Shown: positions 8,845-19,323 of the stretch, piece after piece
Position numbering within the stretch: position 1 is the first letter of the stretch
How the letters are laid out: each line of letters begins with the position of its first letter
NCBI RefSeq assembly: GCF_003201205.1
Contig: NZ_QICN01000008.1
Coordinates: 114,207 to 178,206 of the forward strand
Reading direction: 5' to 3'
Source of the DNA: Sinimarinibacterium flocculans
GTDB taxonomy: Bacteria; Pseudomonadota; Gammaproteobacteria; Nevskiales; Nevskiaceae
DNA length: 64,000 nucleotides
Translations under genes and position numbers: made by a program
The notes under the pieces: generated by a model
What the model was told of the DNA's origin: nothing
The model's input: the letters and a program-made list of their open reading frames with translations, nothing else
The model's database searches: none

Positions 8845-10085
8845 GGCGGCTGCTGGCGGTGCTGGCGATGCTGCTCGCGCCGCCGTCCGGCGCACAGCAG
8901 GCCGCGGCACCGCCGGTGGTCGAGATCGTCTTCGAGGGCAACGCCGCAACCCAGCCCAAGGTGATGCTGCGCGAGCTGGTCATCCGCATCGGCGAGCCGG
9001 CCGAGCCGCAGGCACTCGAGCGCAGCCGCCAGGGCCTGCTCGATCTCGGCCTGTTCCGCGCCGTCGATCTGCGCACGGAGCCCGTCGGCGGCGGCGTGCG
9101 CGTGGTATTCCGGGTCGACGAGCGCTACTACCTGCTGCCGACGCCGCGCTTCGACGCGAAGAGCGACGGGCGCTACGCCTACGGCGCCCAGGTGCGCTGG
9201 GACAACGTCGCCGGCCTCAACCACACACTGCGCGTCTTCGCCGAGCAGGAGGATCGTCGGCGCCAGGGGATCGGCCGGGAAACGAACTACGCCGCCAGCT
9301 ACAGCGCACCGTTCGCGTTCGATTCGCCTTACACGATCGCGATCAGTACCGGCTATTCATCGAGGCCGGTGGAGACGACGGACGGCGAGTTCACCGAGAA
9401 CTTCCGCAGTGTCGGTATCGGCATCTCGCGGACGTACTCGGACGGCCCGGCGAGCCAGGGCCGGAGCGTCGGCGGAGGCCTGGGCTGGCAACAGCAGCGC
9501 ACCAGCGGGGCGCTCGCGCCACCGGCCTATGGTGCGGCGCTGTCGCCTTCGGCGTTCGTGAGCCATCGCGACTTCCATAACCGCATCTACAGCGACGTCG
9601 GGCGCTACTGGCTGCTGCGCGCGCGCTTCGCCGACGAGGCACTCGGCAGCGACTACAGCTACGTCGATCTCGATACCGCATTCGTGCGGCAGTGGCAGGT
9701 GGGCCGGACCGAGCACCAGACCGTGCACCTGCGCGCCTACACCGGGGCCTACTTCAGCGGGCCGGACGAGGTCGAGCAGTACAGCCTGGGCGGCGCGTCG
9801 TTCCTGCGTGGCTACGACAGCAGCTTCATCGAAGGTAACGCGTACTACTACGTCACTGCGGAGTTTGCCCGGCCGGTGTGGAAACGCTGGCTGCGCTGGG
9901 TGGTGCTCGCCGAGGCGGGCAACGTGTTCCGGCGACCGGAGGACGCCGATTTCGAACGGACCTACGGCAGTCTCGGGGCGGCGCTGCGGGTCCGCTTCTC
10001 GCATTTCGTCAACTTCGAAGTCGAACTGGGTTATGCGATTCCGCTCGACGGCAGCAGCGGCCGGATTTTCGCCAGCCGGGTCTGA
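8841..10085 (+). CDS. Omp85/BamA-TamA-like outer membrane protein with one POTRA domain
   Basis: This 414-residue protein has a short signal peptide (about residues 1-18, ending SGAQ), one POTRA-like domain (about 25-95, starting VVEIVFEGNAATQPKV) and a C-terminal beta-barrel of the bacterial surface antigen family. The barrel carries the Omp85 RGY motif in SFLRGYDSS. It is much shorter than BamA and may be a small TamA- or ShlB-type member. The terminal residue is Val, whereas Omp85 proteins usually end in Phe. I chose the GTG at 8841 because it overlaps the folA stop and gives an intact signal peptide. Confidence 0.75.
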   Translation: MRRLLAVLAMLLAPPSGAQQAAAPPVVEIVFEGNAATQPKVMLRELVIRIGEPAEPQALERSRQGLLDLGLFRAVDLRTEPVGGGVRVVFRVDERYYLLPTPRFDAKSDGRYAYGAQVRWDNVAGLNHTLRVFAEQEDRRRQGIGRETNYAASYSAPFAFDSPYTIAISTGYSSRPVETTDGEFTENFRSVGIGISRTYSDGPASQGRSVGGGLGWQQQRTSGALAPPAYGAALSPSAFVSHRDFHNRIYSDVGRYWLLRARFADEALGSDYSYVDLDTAFVRQWQVGRTEHQTVHLRAYTGAYFSGPDEVEQYSLGGASFLRGYDSSFIEGNAYYYVTAEFARPVWKRWLRWVVLAEAGNVFRRPEDADFERTYGSLGAALRVRFSHFVNFEVELGYAIPLDGSSGRIFASRV

Positions 10086-10135
10086 GCGCTCTGCTATTCT
10101 CGCGCGACCCGAACAACACGGAACGGAGAGAGACC

Positions 10136-10402
10136 ATGGCCGATACCAAAGCCGCGTTCGAGCAGGCGCAGAAGGACGTCAAGACGCTGACCAAGCGTCC
10201 GGGCAACGAGGACATGCTGTTCCTCTATGCCCACTTCAAGCAGGCCGCCGAAGGAGACGTCAAGGGTTCGCGTCCGGGCATGCTCGACATGGTGGGGCGT
10301 GCCAAGTACGACGCCTGGGCCAAGCTCAAGGGCACGAAGGCCGACGACGCGATGAAGAAGTACGTCGACAAGGTTGCCACGCTGCTCAAGAGCCACAAAT
10401 GA
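10136..10402 (+). CDS. Acyl-CoA-binding protein
   Basis: This 88-residue protein covers the whole ACBP four-helix fold. It has the ligand residues in LYAHFKQAAEGD (about 28-39) and the signature RAKYDAWAKLKG (about 52-63). It should bind medium- and long-chain acyl-CoA in the cytosol and buffer or deliver it. An acyl-CoA dehydrogenase lies 6 kb away. ACBPs are common in eukaryotes and patchy in bacteria. GGAGAG precedes the ATG, and the stop overlaps the next ATG (ATGA). Confidence 0.93.
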   Translation: MADTKAAFEQAQKDVKTLTKRPGNEDMLFLYAHFKQAAEGDVKGSRPGMLDMVGRAKYDAWAKLKGTKADDAMKKYVDKVATLLKSHK

Positions 10403-10683
10403 GCGCGCGCCGCGCCGTTGCCGCGCTGGTGTTGCTGGCCGGCGTGCTGCCGATCGCGCCGGCGCTGGCCGACGGCGAAGAGGTCATCGTCGCGACGCTG
10501 CTCGAACTCAAGGGCAAGCGGGCGACGCTCAGGCTCGAGTCCGGCCAGGAGATCAGCGGCGTCGTTGCGTCCGTGGACGAGGACAGCGTCCGCCTGACCG
10601 AACTCAGCGGCATGGAGTACTTCGACGCCGTGGTGCGCACCGAGCGAATCGAGGCGGTCGTGCTGCGGCGGGTGACGCGGTAG
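10399..10683 (+). CDS. Small exported protein with Sm-like beta-barrel character, unknown function
   Basis: This 94-residue protein has a signal peptide (about residues 1-24, cleaved after PALA). About 65 mature residues read as a five-strand Sm/Hfq-like pattern: LLELKGKRATLRLESG, then ISGVVASVDEDSVRLTEL, then a last strand IEAVVLRR. The fold is my inference from the strand and turn pattern. It is translationally coupled to the acyl-CoA-binding protein gene. I recognise no named family. Confidence 0.6.
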   Translation: MSARRAVAALVLLAGVLPIAPALADGEEVIVATLLELKGKRATLRLESGQEISGVVASVDEDSVRLTELSGMEYFDAVVRTERIEAVVLRRVTR

Positions 10684-10767
10684 CGCGCGACCGAGTCGCT
10701 CCGTCCCGGGCAGGTTATCCGCGGCGGCCCTCGCCGACACGCAGACGCACGCAACGCCGGTGCTGAT

Positions 10768-11553
10768 CTAACCGGCGGCGCGCCCTGCCCAGTGACGGGC
10801 GAACTGCTGGGCGACGCGACCGCTGCGCGAGGCGCGTTCCAGTGCCCAGCGCAGCGCGAGCTTCTCGGTCGCCTCGTCCCAGTGCGTGTCGCCGAGTGCA
10901 CCCAGGTGCAGGCGCACCAGATCGAGATAGCGGTCCTGGTCGAACGGCTGGAACGACAGCCACAGGCCGAAGCGCTCGGACAGCGAGATCTTCTCCTCGG
11001 TCGATTCGCCCGGATGCAGTTCGTCGTCGACCCAGTGATATTCCTCGTTGTCGCGCCGGAGCTCGGGCATCAGATGCCGCCGGTTGCTGGTGGCGTAGAT
11101 CAGCACGTTGTCCGGCGGTGCCTCGACACCGCCGTCGAGGGCGGTCTTCAGCGCCGTCAGCGCAGGGTCGTTCGCCGCGACCGAGAAATCGTCGACGTAC
11201 AGCACGAAGCGCTCGTCACGGCCGCGCAGCGGCGCAACGATATCCGGCAGGTCGGTGAGATCGTGCGGCGGCACCTCGACCATGCGCAGGCCGCGGTCGC
11301 CGAAGGCGTGCAGCATCGCCTTGACCAGCGAGGACTTGCCGGTGCCGCGGGCGCCGGTGAGCAAGGCATGGTTGGCCGGACGACGCTCGACGAAGCGGCG
11401 CGTATTGTCGAGCAGCGCCTGCTTCTGCCGGTCGATACCGAGCAGACCGTCCACGTCGACGACCTGGGGATGCAGGATCGGCAGCAGCCGCCGTTCGCGC
11501 CAGCGGTAGGCGCGCGAGTCGGCGGTCGGTCGGTCGAGCGTGGTGTCCGGCAT
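10768..11553 (-). CDS. DUF815-family AAA ATPase
   Basis: This 261-residue protein has a Walker A motif (GARGTGKSS, about residues 66-74), a Walker B strand RFVLYVDDFS (about 115-124) and a sensor-like IYATSNRRHLMPE segment (about 152-164). This matches the DUF815 family of small AAA proteins, whose role is unknown. I chose the ATG at 11553 (MPDTTLDRP); the longer frame runs into the next gene. It lies directly downstream of an exported protein gene on the same strand, about 10 bases away. Confidence 0.8.
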   Translation of the reverse strand: MPDTTLDRPTADSRAYRWRERRLLPILHPQVVDVDGLLGIDRQKQALLDNTRRFVERRPANHALLTGARGTGKSSLVKAMLHAFGDRGLRMVEVPPHDLTDLPDIVAPLRGRDERFVLYVDDFSVAANDPALTALKTALDGGVEAPPDNVLIYATSNRRHLMPELRRDNEEYHWVDDELHPGESTEEKISLSERFGLWLSFQPFDQDRYLDLVRLHLGALGDTHWDEATEKLALRWALERASRSGRVAQQFARHWAGRAAG

Positions 11554-11563
11554 GTGCGGGAGC

Positions 11564-12580
11564 CTAGCGCGGTTGCACGTCGGGCTCGAAACGCCAGTCG
11601 ATCTGCACGCGGATCTCGCCATCGTGACGCGCACCGGTGGTCACGGTGCCGCCGCGCGGGCGATCCGGCTTGAGCGTGGTGCGGCGCGAGCCGCTGGCCG
11701 GGGCCGCACGCATCTGCTCGGAGGCCCAGGCCAGGGCCTCGCCGGTCGTCGGCACCTCGCCGTCGCCGCGCTCCTCGCCATGCAGGCGATCCCAGTACAC
11801 GCGCGAGCCCCGCGGCAGCGGCAGGCCGAAGCCGAGCGAGTGAAAGCTGTTGGTCTGCGGATCGAAGCTCATCTGCTGGCCCAGGCACTGCATCTTGCGC
11901 TGCAGGTCGTTGCCGCGGTCGTCGGCGCTGTAGGTTTCCTTCCACGGCACCATGCCGCCGACATCGGCCCAGGCCCCCTCGGCCCGATAGTCCACGTGCA
12001 TCTCGATCGTCGTCGGGCAGCCTTCGTAGCCGTAGTAGTGCGCGTAGCGTGGCACTTCCTCGGCATCGAGGTCGATCTCGGGCGCGCCGGCTTCCGGCTG
12101 CGGCATGGCCTGCATCGCCACTGCGTTCATCACCGGCGCGTAGCGCATCGCCAGGTTCATCAGGCACTGCGGATCATTGTTGCAAGCGAGCTGTTCGGTC
12201 TGCATGCGCTGCATCAGCGCCTGCTGCTCCTCGGGCGTCTTCGGGACGTTCTTGGGCGCGGTGCCGGTGCGCTGCTGGACCTCGGCCACCCGGCGCTGGA
12301 TCGCGGCGCCCTTGGCGATCTGCTTCTCGGCATAGTCCGGGGCCAGCGTGTCGACGGTCTGCAGCTCGCCGTCCCACTGCACATGGGTGACGACGCGATA
12401 GCGCTCGGCGATCTTCGTCTTGCCCCAGTCCTGCTGGGCCGACCAGTTCTGCTCGCCGTCGATGCGGATGTCGACGGTCAGCCGTCCGTAGGTTTCCGCC
12501 GCGTGGGCGGAGACCGACGCCAGCAGGCCGATCCCGATTCCGACACCGGCACTGCGCCACAACCGCTGCGATACGACCAT
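11564..12580 (-). CDS. Exported protein of unknown function
   Basis: The mature protein has about 310 residues after a signal peptide ending SVSAHA. It contains two Cys pairs (CNNDPQC and later Cys), a Gln-rich helical segment near residues 85-125, and a strand-rich C-terminal half. I chose the ATG at 12580 because GGGG lies 8 bases before it; an in-frame ATG at 12586 has too short a spacing. I do not recognise the family. It is probably periplasmic. Confidence 0.65.
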   Translation of the reverse strand: MVVSQRLWRSAGVGIGIGLLASVSAHAAETYGRLTVDIRIDGEQNWSAQQDWGKTKIAERYRVVTHVQWDGELQTVDTLAPDYAEKQIAKGAAIQRRVAEVQQRTGTAPKNVPKTPEEQQALMQRMQTEQLACNNDPQCLMNLAMRYAPVMNAVAMQAMPQPEAGAPEIDLDAEEVPRYAHYYGYEGCPTTIEMHVDYRAEGAWADVGGMVPWKETYSADDRGNDLQRKMQCLGQQMSFDPQTNSFHSLGFGLPLPRGSRVYWDRLHGEERGDGEVPTTGEALAWASEQMRAAPASGSRRTTLKPDRPRGGTVTTGARHDGEIRVQIDWRFEPDVQPR

Positions 12581-12676
12581 CTGCATCACCCCGAAAGACC
12601 GGTGGCCCGGCGAGGCGCGCAGCATAGCGGGGCCGATGGCGGCGTCCGTGACCGGCTGCGCAATCGCGGCGAAATC

Positions 12677-14341
<1,665 letters not shown>

Positions 14342-14435
14342 GGGGCAGTCGGGGAGTGGGAAAACGGGCCGGAATTCTACCGGATGGCGTCTTTCCCCTC
14401 ATGCGGCGGCGATGCGCAGGCGCCATAATCCGCCC

Positions 14436-14954
14436 ATGTCGAAGAGCGGGCGCCGCCTGTTGCACGTGGCCGCTGCCGGGGCGCTCGCCCTGTGCGGGAG
14501 CGCCGGCGCGCAGGTGTACCGCTGCGAGCAGGACGGCGTGGTCCGCTACACCGACAAGCCGTGCAGCAACAAGGCGCGGCCGGTGGACCTGCCGGACCCG
14601 GTCGTGATTCCGGCCGGGCCCAAGGCGGATCTGCTCGGAGAGGCGAAGCGGCGACGCGAAGCCGGCACCCGGGCGCGCGATGCCGCTGATGCCGAATGGG
14701 TGGCGGAGCACGAGAAGCGCAAGGCCGAGGAAGAACGCCTGCGCAGCGGCCGGATCACGCGCACGGTGGTCGAGGGCATGAGCGCGGGCGATGTGCGGCG
14801 CATTCACGGAGAGCCGGCGGTGGTGTCGAAGCGCGAGTCGAAATCGGGAATACGCGAGACTTGGAGCTATGCGCTCGACGGCGATCGCCGCCTGCACGTG
14901 ACCTTCAGCGAAGGGCGGGTGAGCAGCGTGCGCATGCGCGAGCCGAAACAATAA
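14436..14954 (+). CDS. DUF4124 / BamE-like exported protein
   Basis: This 172-residue protein has a signal peptide (about residues 1-25), then a DUF4124 module (QVYRCEQDGVVRYTDKPC, about 26-43) and a basic helical middle. The C-terminal SmpA/BamE-like fold contains GMSAGDVRRIHGEP (about 112-125), where the small-residue/Gly pattern before the first helix is typical. It is probably periplasmic and involved in the envelope; no specific role can be given. It precedes the threonine ammonia-lyase gene by 17 bases. Confidence 0.7.
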   Translation: MSKSGRRLLHVAAAGALALCGSAGAQVYRCEQDGVVRYTDKPCSNKARPVDLPDPVVIPAGPKADLLGEAKRRREAGTRARDAADAEWVAEHEKRKAEEERLRSGRITRTVVEGMSAGDVRRIHGEPAVVSKRESKSGIRETWSYALDGDRRLHVTFSEGRVSSVRMREPKQ

Positions 14955-14971
14955 AGGCGGTGGCGCCGGAC

Positions 14972-16198
14972 ATGACGGTGACGATCGACGACATCCGCCG
15001 CGCCGCGGCGAACATCGACGGCCAGGTCGTGCGCACGGCCTGCACCCGCTCGCGGGTGCTGTCGAAACTCACCGGTGCCGAGGTCTGGCTCAAGTTCGAG
15101 AACTTCCAGTTCACAGCCTCGTTCAAGGAGCGCGGCGCGCTGAACAAGCTGCTCCAGCTCGGCGAGGCGGAGCGTGCCGCCGGGGTCTGCGCGATGTCGG
15201 CCGGCAACCACGCACAGGGCGTGGCCTATCACGCGACGCGTCTGGGCATCCGCAGCGTGATCGTGATGCCTCGGAGCACGCCGTTCACCAAGGTGCGCAA
15301 CACGCGCGAGCTCGGCGGTGAGGTGATCCTGCGCGGCGATACGCTGGCCGATGCCCAGGAGTACCTGGAGGCCGAACTCGTCGGCAAACAGGGCATGACG
15401 CTGGTCCATCCGTATGACGATCCGCACGTGATCGCGGGCCAGGGAACGGTGGGGCTGGAGATGCTGGAGCAGGCGCCGCAGCTCGATACCCTGGCGATCC
15501 CGATCGGCGGCGGCGGGTTGATCTCCGGCATCGCCATCGCCGCGCATGCGATCAAGGCGGAACTGCGGGTGGTCGGCGTCGAGTCGGCCGGCTATGCCTC
15601 GGCCTATGCCGCGCTGCAGGACGACGATGTGCCGATCAAGGGCGGCCAAACGATCGCCGAGGGCATCGCCGTCAAGAACATCGGGCGGCTTACCTTGCAG
15701 ATCATCCGCGAACACGTGGCCGAGCTGATGCGCGTCGAGGAGGCGGCGATCGAGCGCGCGATCGGCCTGCTCGCGGGCATCGAGAAAGTCATCGTCGAAG
15801 GCGCCGGCGCCACCGGCCTGGCGGCACTGCTCGCCGATCCGACGCGCTTCGCCGGGCGCACGGTCGGCCTGGTGCTCTGCGGCGGCAACATCGATACGCG
15901 ACTGCTGGCCTCCGTGCTGCTGCGCCAGCTCGTGCATGAGCAAAGGCTGATCTCGCTGTCGATCGACATCGAGGACCAGCCGGGCTTTCTCGCGCGCGTC
16001 GCCGGCCGCATCGGCGAATCCGGTGGCAACATCGTGCAGGTCCACCACGAGCGACTGCATCGCGGCCATGCCAAGAACGCGACGCTCGAAGTGCTGGTCG
16101 AGGCGCAGGACGAGGCGCATGCGCGGCAGATCTTCGACGATCTGCAGAATGGCGGCTTCTCGGTGCGCAAGGGCGCCGGTGGCATGGAGTTCGAGTAA
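14972..16198 (+). CDS. Threonine ammonia-lyase with C-terminal ACT domain
   Basis: This PLP enzyme deaminates threonine to 2-oxobutyrate and ammonia. The 408-residue protein has the PLP lysine in TASFKERGALNKL (about residues 49-61), the SAGNHAQGVA loop (about 74-83) and the Gly-rich phosphate loop IPIGGGGLISG (about 177-187). A single ACT domain (about 330-405) follows. One ACT domain and a length near 400 match the TdcB-like / short IlvA branch rather than the two-ACT E. coli IlvA. The start is ATG 14972; an in-frame GTG at 14960 is possible. Confidence 0.9.
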   Translation: MTVTIDDIRRAAANIDGQVVRTACTRSRVLSKLTGAEVWLKFENFQFTASFKERGALNKLLQLGEAERAAGVCAMSAGNHAQGVAYHATRLGIRSVIVMPRSTPFTKVRNTRELGGEVILRGDTLADAQEYLEAELVGKQGMTLVHPYDDPHVIAGQGTVGLEMLEQAPQLDTLAIPIGGGGLISGIAIAAHAIKAELRVVGVESAGYASAYAALQDDDVPIKGGQTIAEGIAVKNIGRLTLQIIREHVAELMRVEEAAIERAIGLLAGIEKVIVEGAGATGLAALLADPTRFAGRTVGLVLCGGNIDTRLLASVLLRQLVHEQRLISLSIDIEDQPGFLARVAGRIGESGGNIVQVHHERLHRGHAKNATLEVLVEAQDEAHARQIFDDLQNGGFSVRKGAGGMEFE

Positions 16199-16205
16199 CA
16201 CTGAC

Positions 16206-16634
16206 ATGGCTGCTCAGAAAAACCTGTTCGAAGCAGCGACCGGGCAGGCCCGGGTCATCAAGCAGGGCGATCTGATTCAGATCGTCATCGACGGTGGCGG
16301 CGCGTTCGTCACGACGTTCGAAGAGTTCATGCCGGCGCGCAAGTGGGCCGAGCGCAAGGCCGCATCCGGCAATCGCGTCACCGATCGCGGACGTTTCTTC
16401 GAACAGATCGGCGTGCTGATCTCGCGCCCCGGCACCCAGGCCGCGACTCGCGGCCCGATCAAGGCCGTTGAAGCGCTGGCGCGCAAGATGAAGGCCGGCG
16501 GTTACGAACTGGGCGACTGGGCTCTTCCGCCGGAGCTGCGCTTCATGCAGACCGGCGAAGAGGATCCGCGCGAAATCAAGAAGGTTTCAGAACTGAAGGC
16601 CGATCCGAAGTCGGCACAGCCACCCGAGGCCTGA
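16206..16634 (+). CDS. Conserved hypothetical cytosolic protein
   Basis: This 142-residue protein has no signal peptide or membrane span. It has a beta-rich start (VIKQGDLIQIVIDGGGAFV), then charged helices and a polar tail with DPREIKKVSELKADP. It begins 8 bases after the threonine ammonia-lyase stop, so it is probably in the same transcript. I do not recognise the family. Confidence 0.65.
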   Translation: MAAQKNLFEAATGQARVIKQGDLIQIVIDGGGAFVTTFEEFMPARKWAERKAASGNRVTDRGRFFEQIGVLISRPGTQAATRGPIKAVEALARKMKAGGYELGDWALPPELRFMQTGEEDPREIKKVSELKADPKSAQPPEA

Positions 16635-16689
16635 GGTTCCGGTTCGGGTTAAGCGATCTCTTAGATGGCTGGCGCGGTTCCGCCCAGCC

Positions 16690-16726
16690 GAGCCGGGAAG
16701 CCGTCACCACGGCGGGTTCCCGGCTC
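16690..16726. terminator. Large hairpin between convergent genes
   Basis: GAGCCGGGAA (16690-16699) pairs perfectly with TTCCCGGCTC (16717-16726). A smaller CCGT/ACGG stem can form inside the loop. It has no T-run, so it may be factor-dependent or mainly a 3'-end stabiliser for the converging transcripts. Confidence 0.5.
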
Positions 16727-16774
16727 TGCCTGCCGCAAAACCGGGCTGCGGGGCGCCGATGAGGCCGGTGATTG

Positions 16775-17917
16775 TCAGCGCCCGACCATCGAGCGTGCGA
16801 TCACTTCCTTCATGATCTCCGACGTGCCGCCGTAGATGCGCTGGATGCGCGCGTCGGCCCAGTAGCGCGAGATCGGGTACTCGGCCATGTAGCCGTAGCC
16901 TCCGAACAGCTGCAGGCAGGCGTCGGTGACGCGACCTTCCATCTCGGTGGTCGCGAGCTTGATCATCGCCGCGGTCGGCACGTCGAGCTTGCCCTCGGCG
17001 TACTGCGCGTTGCACTTCTCGACGAAGGCGCGATGCACCTCGATGTCGGTCTTGCAGGTGGCGAGCACGAAGCGCGTGTTCTGGAAGCTGGCGATCGGCT
17101 GGCCGAAGGCCTTGCGCTGGGTGACGTACTCGATGGTCTTCTCCAGCGCGCCCTGCGCATGGCCGACCGCAGACACGGCGAGCACCAGGCGTTCGCGCGG
17201 CAGCTCGTCGATCAGGTGGCCGAAGCCGCCGCCGATGCGGCCGAGGATCTCGGACTTCGGCACGCGCACGTTGTCGAAGAACAGCTCCGAGGTGTCGGCC
17301 GACTGCAAACCGGCCTTCTCCAGGTTGCGGCCGCGCTTGAAGCCGTGCAGGCCGGTCTCGACGGTGAACAGCGTCGTGCCCTTGGCACCGGCCTTGGGGT
17401 CGGTCTTGGTCGCGAGCACGACGACACCGGCGTTCTGGCCGTTGGTGATGAAGGTCTTGGAGCCGCTGATGAGGTAGTCGTCGCCGTCGGGCGTCGCCGT
17501 GGTCTTGATGCCCTGCAGGTCGGAACCGGCGCCCGGCTCGGTCATGCCGATGGCGCCGATGCACTCGCCGCTGGCCATCTTCGGCAGGTACTTGCGCTTC
17601 TGCTCCTCGGTGCCCAGATGCAGGATGTACGGCGCGGCGATGTCCGAATGCACGGTGAGGTTCGACGCCAGCGCGAGAAAGCCCAGGCGCGCCGCCTCCT
17701 CGACGACCACGCAGGAGAACTGGAACGGCGCGCCGATGCCACCGTACTCCTCGGGCTGGTCGACGCACAGCAGGCCGGCCTCGCCCATTTCCAGGTACAG
17801 CTCGCGCGGCAGGATGCCGTCGCGCTCCCACTGGTCGTAGTGCGGTTCGACCTTGTCCTTGAGGAAGCGGACGACGGTATCGCGGAACAGTTCCAGCTCT
17901 TCGGTTTCGACAGTCAT
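16775..17917 (-). CDS. Acyl-CoA dehydrogenase (LCAD/isovaleryl-type active site)
   Basis: This 380-residue FAD enzyme oxidises acyl-CoA to trans-2-enoyl-CoA. It shows the signatures GAIGMTEPGAGSDLQG (about residues 126-141) and LQLFGGYGYMAEYPISRYW (about 340-358). At the C-terminus the usual YEGT catalytic Glu is replaced by Gly (IYGGTSEIMKE), as in long-chain and isovaleryl-CoA dehydrogenases. Those enzymes place the base on an earlier helix; here ELPRERL (about 240) fits. Substrate length is uncertain, and branched or long chains are most likely. Confidence 0.9.
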   Translation of the reverse strand: MTVETEELELFRDTVVRFLKDKVEPHYDQWERDGILPRELYLEMGEAGLLCVDQPEEYGGIGAPFQFSCVVVEEAARLGFLALASNLTVHSDIAAPYILHLGTEEQKRKYLPKMASGECIGAIGMTEPGAGSDLQGIKTTATPDGDDYLISGSKTFITNGQNAGVVVLATKTDPKAGAKGTTLFTVETGLHGFKRGRNLEKAGLQSADTSELFFDNVRVPKSEILGRIGGGFGHLIDELPRERLVLAVSAVGHAQGALEKTIEYVTQRKAFGQPIASFQNTRFVLATCKTDIEVHRAFVEKCNAQYAEGKLDVPTAAMIKLATTEMEGRVTDACLQLFGGYGYMAEYPISRYWADARIQRIYGGTSEIMKEVIARSMVGR

Positions 17918-17929
17918 TGGGATCGGGGC

Positions 17930-18400
17930 TCAGGGACAGGACGTGCGTTTCAGGGGGAAGTTGATGCCCATCGGCTGGCCGTTCGATCGGCCTTCGATGC
18001 GCGCGTCGACGCCGTCGGGCGGCGCCAGGGTGTAGGTCACGCGATTCGGAAAGTCGTTGTCCGGATTCTCGAACACGACGCTGTCGTCGGTGAACGAGAC
18101 GCTGTTGAAGCGCGTGGCGTTCTCGCCCTGCGGCAGGGCGATGAAGTCGAAGCCGCCACCGCCGCTGGTGACGATGCGCATGTACTCGAACTCGCGGGTG
18201 AAGCCGTCGACGATGCGCCGCGACACACCCAGCATGCTGTTGCCGGTCGGCGGGGTCCAGATTTCCTCGTAGCGGCCGTCGGGCGTGTCGAACGCCCAGC
18301 AGCCGGCGAGCCAGCGGAACTGGTCGACGCGGGCGCCCTGCGCCAGCGCGATCGATGGCAGCAGGCCGGCGGCCAGCAGGCCAATGGCGATCCTGTGCAT
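17930..18400 (-). CDS. DUF6265-family exported protein
   Basis: This 156-residue protein has a signal peptide (residues 1-20, cleaved after ALAQ). A lipocalin-like beta-barrel core follows, beginning FRWLAGCWAFDTPDGRYEEIW and containing GNSMLGVSR. It is periplasmic; the function is unknown. The start at 18400 has a strong AGGAGGG ribosome site. It follows aguB on the same strand after about 30 bases. Confidence 0.7.
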   Translation of the reverse strand: MHRIAIGLLAAGLLPSIALAQGARVDQFRWLAGCWAFDTPDGRYEEIWTPPTGNSMLGVSRRIVDGFTREFEYMRIVTSGGGGFDFIALPQGENATRFNSVSFTDDSVVFENPDNDFPNRVTYTLAPPDGVDARIEGRSNGQPMGINFPLKRTSCP

Positions 18401-18429
18401 GTGCAGTCCCTCCTGGACGTGGCGTGTCT

Positions 18430-19323
18430 TCAGTCGCGGAAGCGACGGGTCAGGTCGCCGTAGGCGTCGATCCGCCGGTCGCGGAGGAACGGCCACCAGC
18501 GGCGCACGTTTTCGCTGCGTTCGAGATCGACGTCGACGACGACGACCTCGGCCTCTTCGCCCGCGGCGACGACGATCTCGCCCTGCGGCCCGGCGACGAA
18601 ACTGTGTCCCCAGAACTGCGAGCCCGGCCACTGGCCGGTCGGATCCGACTCGAAGCCAACGCGGTTGGCCACCAGCACCGGCAGGCCGTTGGCGACCGCA
18701 TGGGCGCGCTGGATTGTGACCCAGGCGTCGCGCTGGCGCCCCCTCTCTTCAGGGGGGTCTGCCGGATTCCAGCCGATCGCTGTCGGGTAGAGCAGCAGAT
18801 CGGCGCCGGCCAGCGCCATCAGGCGGGCGGCTTCCGGATACCACTGGTCCCAGCAGACGAGCAGGCCGAGCTTGCCGACGCTGGTGGCGATCGGCGTGAA
18901 GCCGCGACCCTCGGCGTCGCCCGGCGTGAAGTAGAACTTCTCGTAGTAGCCCGGATCGTCCGGGATGTGCATCTTGCGGTAGATGCCGGCCAGCGTGCCG
19001 TCGGACTCCATCACGACTGCCGTGTTGTGGTAGAGCCCGGTCGCGCGCTTCTCGAACAGCGAGCCGACGATGACGACGTTCAGCTCCTTGGCAAGCGCGC
19101 CGAGCCATTGCGTCGACGGTCCCGGGATCGGCTCGGCGAGATCGAACAGGTCGGTCGATTCGTGCTGGCAGAAGTAGACGCTGCGATGCAGTTCCTGCAG
19201 CAGCACGAGCCGGGCGCCACGCGCGGCGGCGTCGCGGATGCCGGCCTCCGAGGCGCGCTGGTTGGCGTCGAGGTCGGTTCCGCAGCTCTGTTGCACGAGG
19301 CCGACGCGAAGGGGCTGGGTCAT
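18430..19323 (-). CDS. aguB: N-carbamoylputrescine amidase
   Basis: AguB hydrolyses N-carbamoylputrescine to putrescine, CO2 and ammonia, the last step of the agmatine route. The 297-residue protein is a nitrilase-fold enzyme with the Glu-Lys-Cys triad visible in LLQELHRSVYF (Glu about 43), YRKMHIPDD (Lys about 117) and VCWDQWYPEAA (Cys about 154). The start at 19323 overlaps the aguA stop (ATGA), so the two enzymes are made together. Confidence 0.95.
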   Translation of the reverse strand: MTQPLRVGLVQQSCGTDLDANQRASEAGIRDAAARGARLVLLQELHRSVYFCQHESTDLFDLAEPIPGPSTQWLGALAKELNVVIVGSLFEKRATGLYHNTAVVMESDGTLAGIYRKMHIPDDPGYYEKFYFTPGDAEGRGFTPIATSVGKLGLLVCWDQWYPEAARLMALAGADLLLYPTAIGWNPADPPEERGRQRDAWVTIQRAHAVANGLPVLVANRVGFESDPTGQWPGSQFWGHSFVAGPQGEIVVAAGEEAEVVVVDVDLERSENVRRWWPFLRDRRIDAYGDLTRRFRD

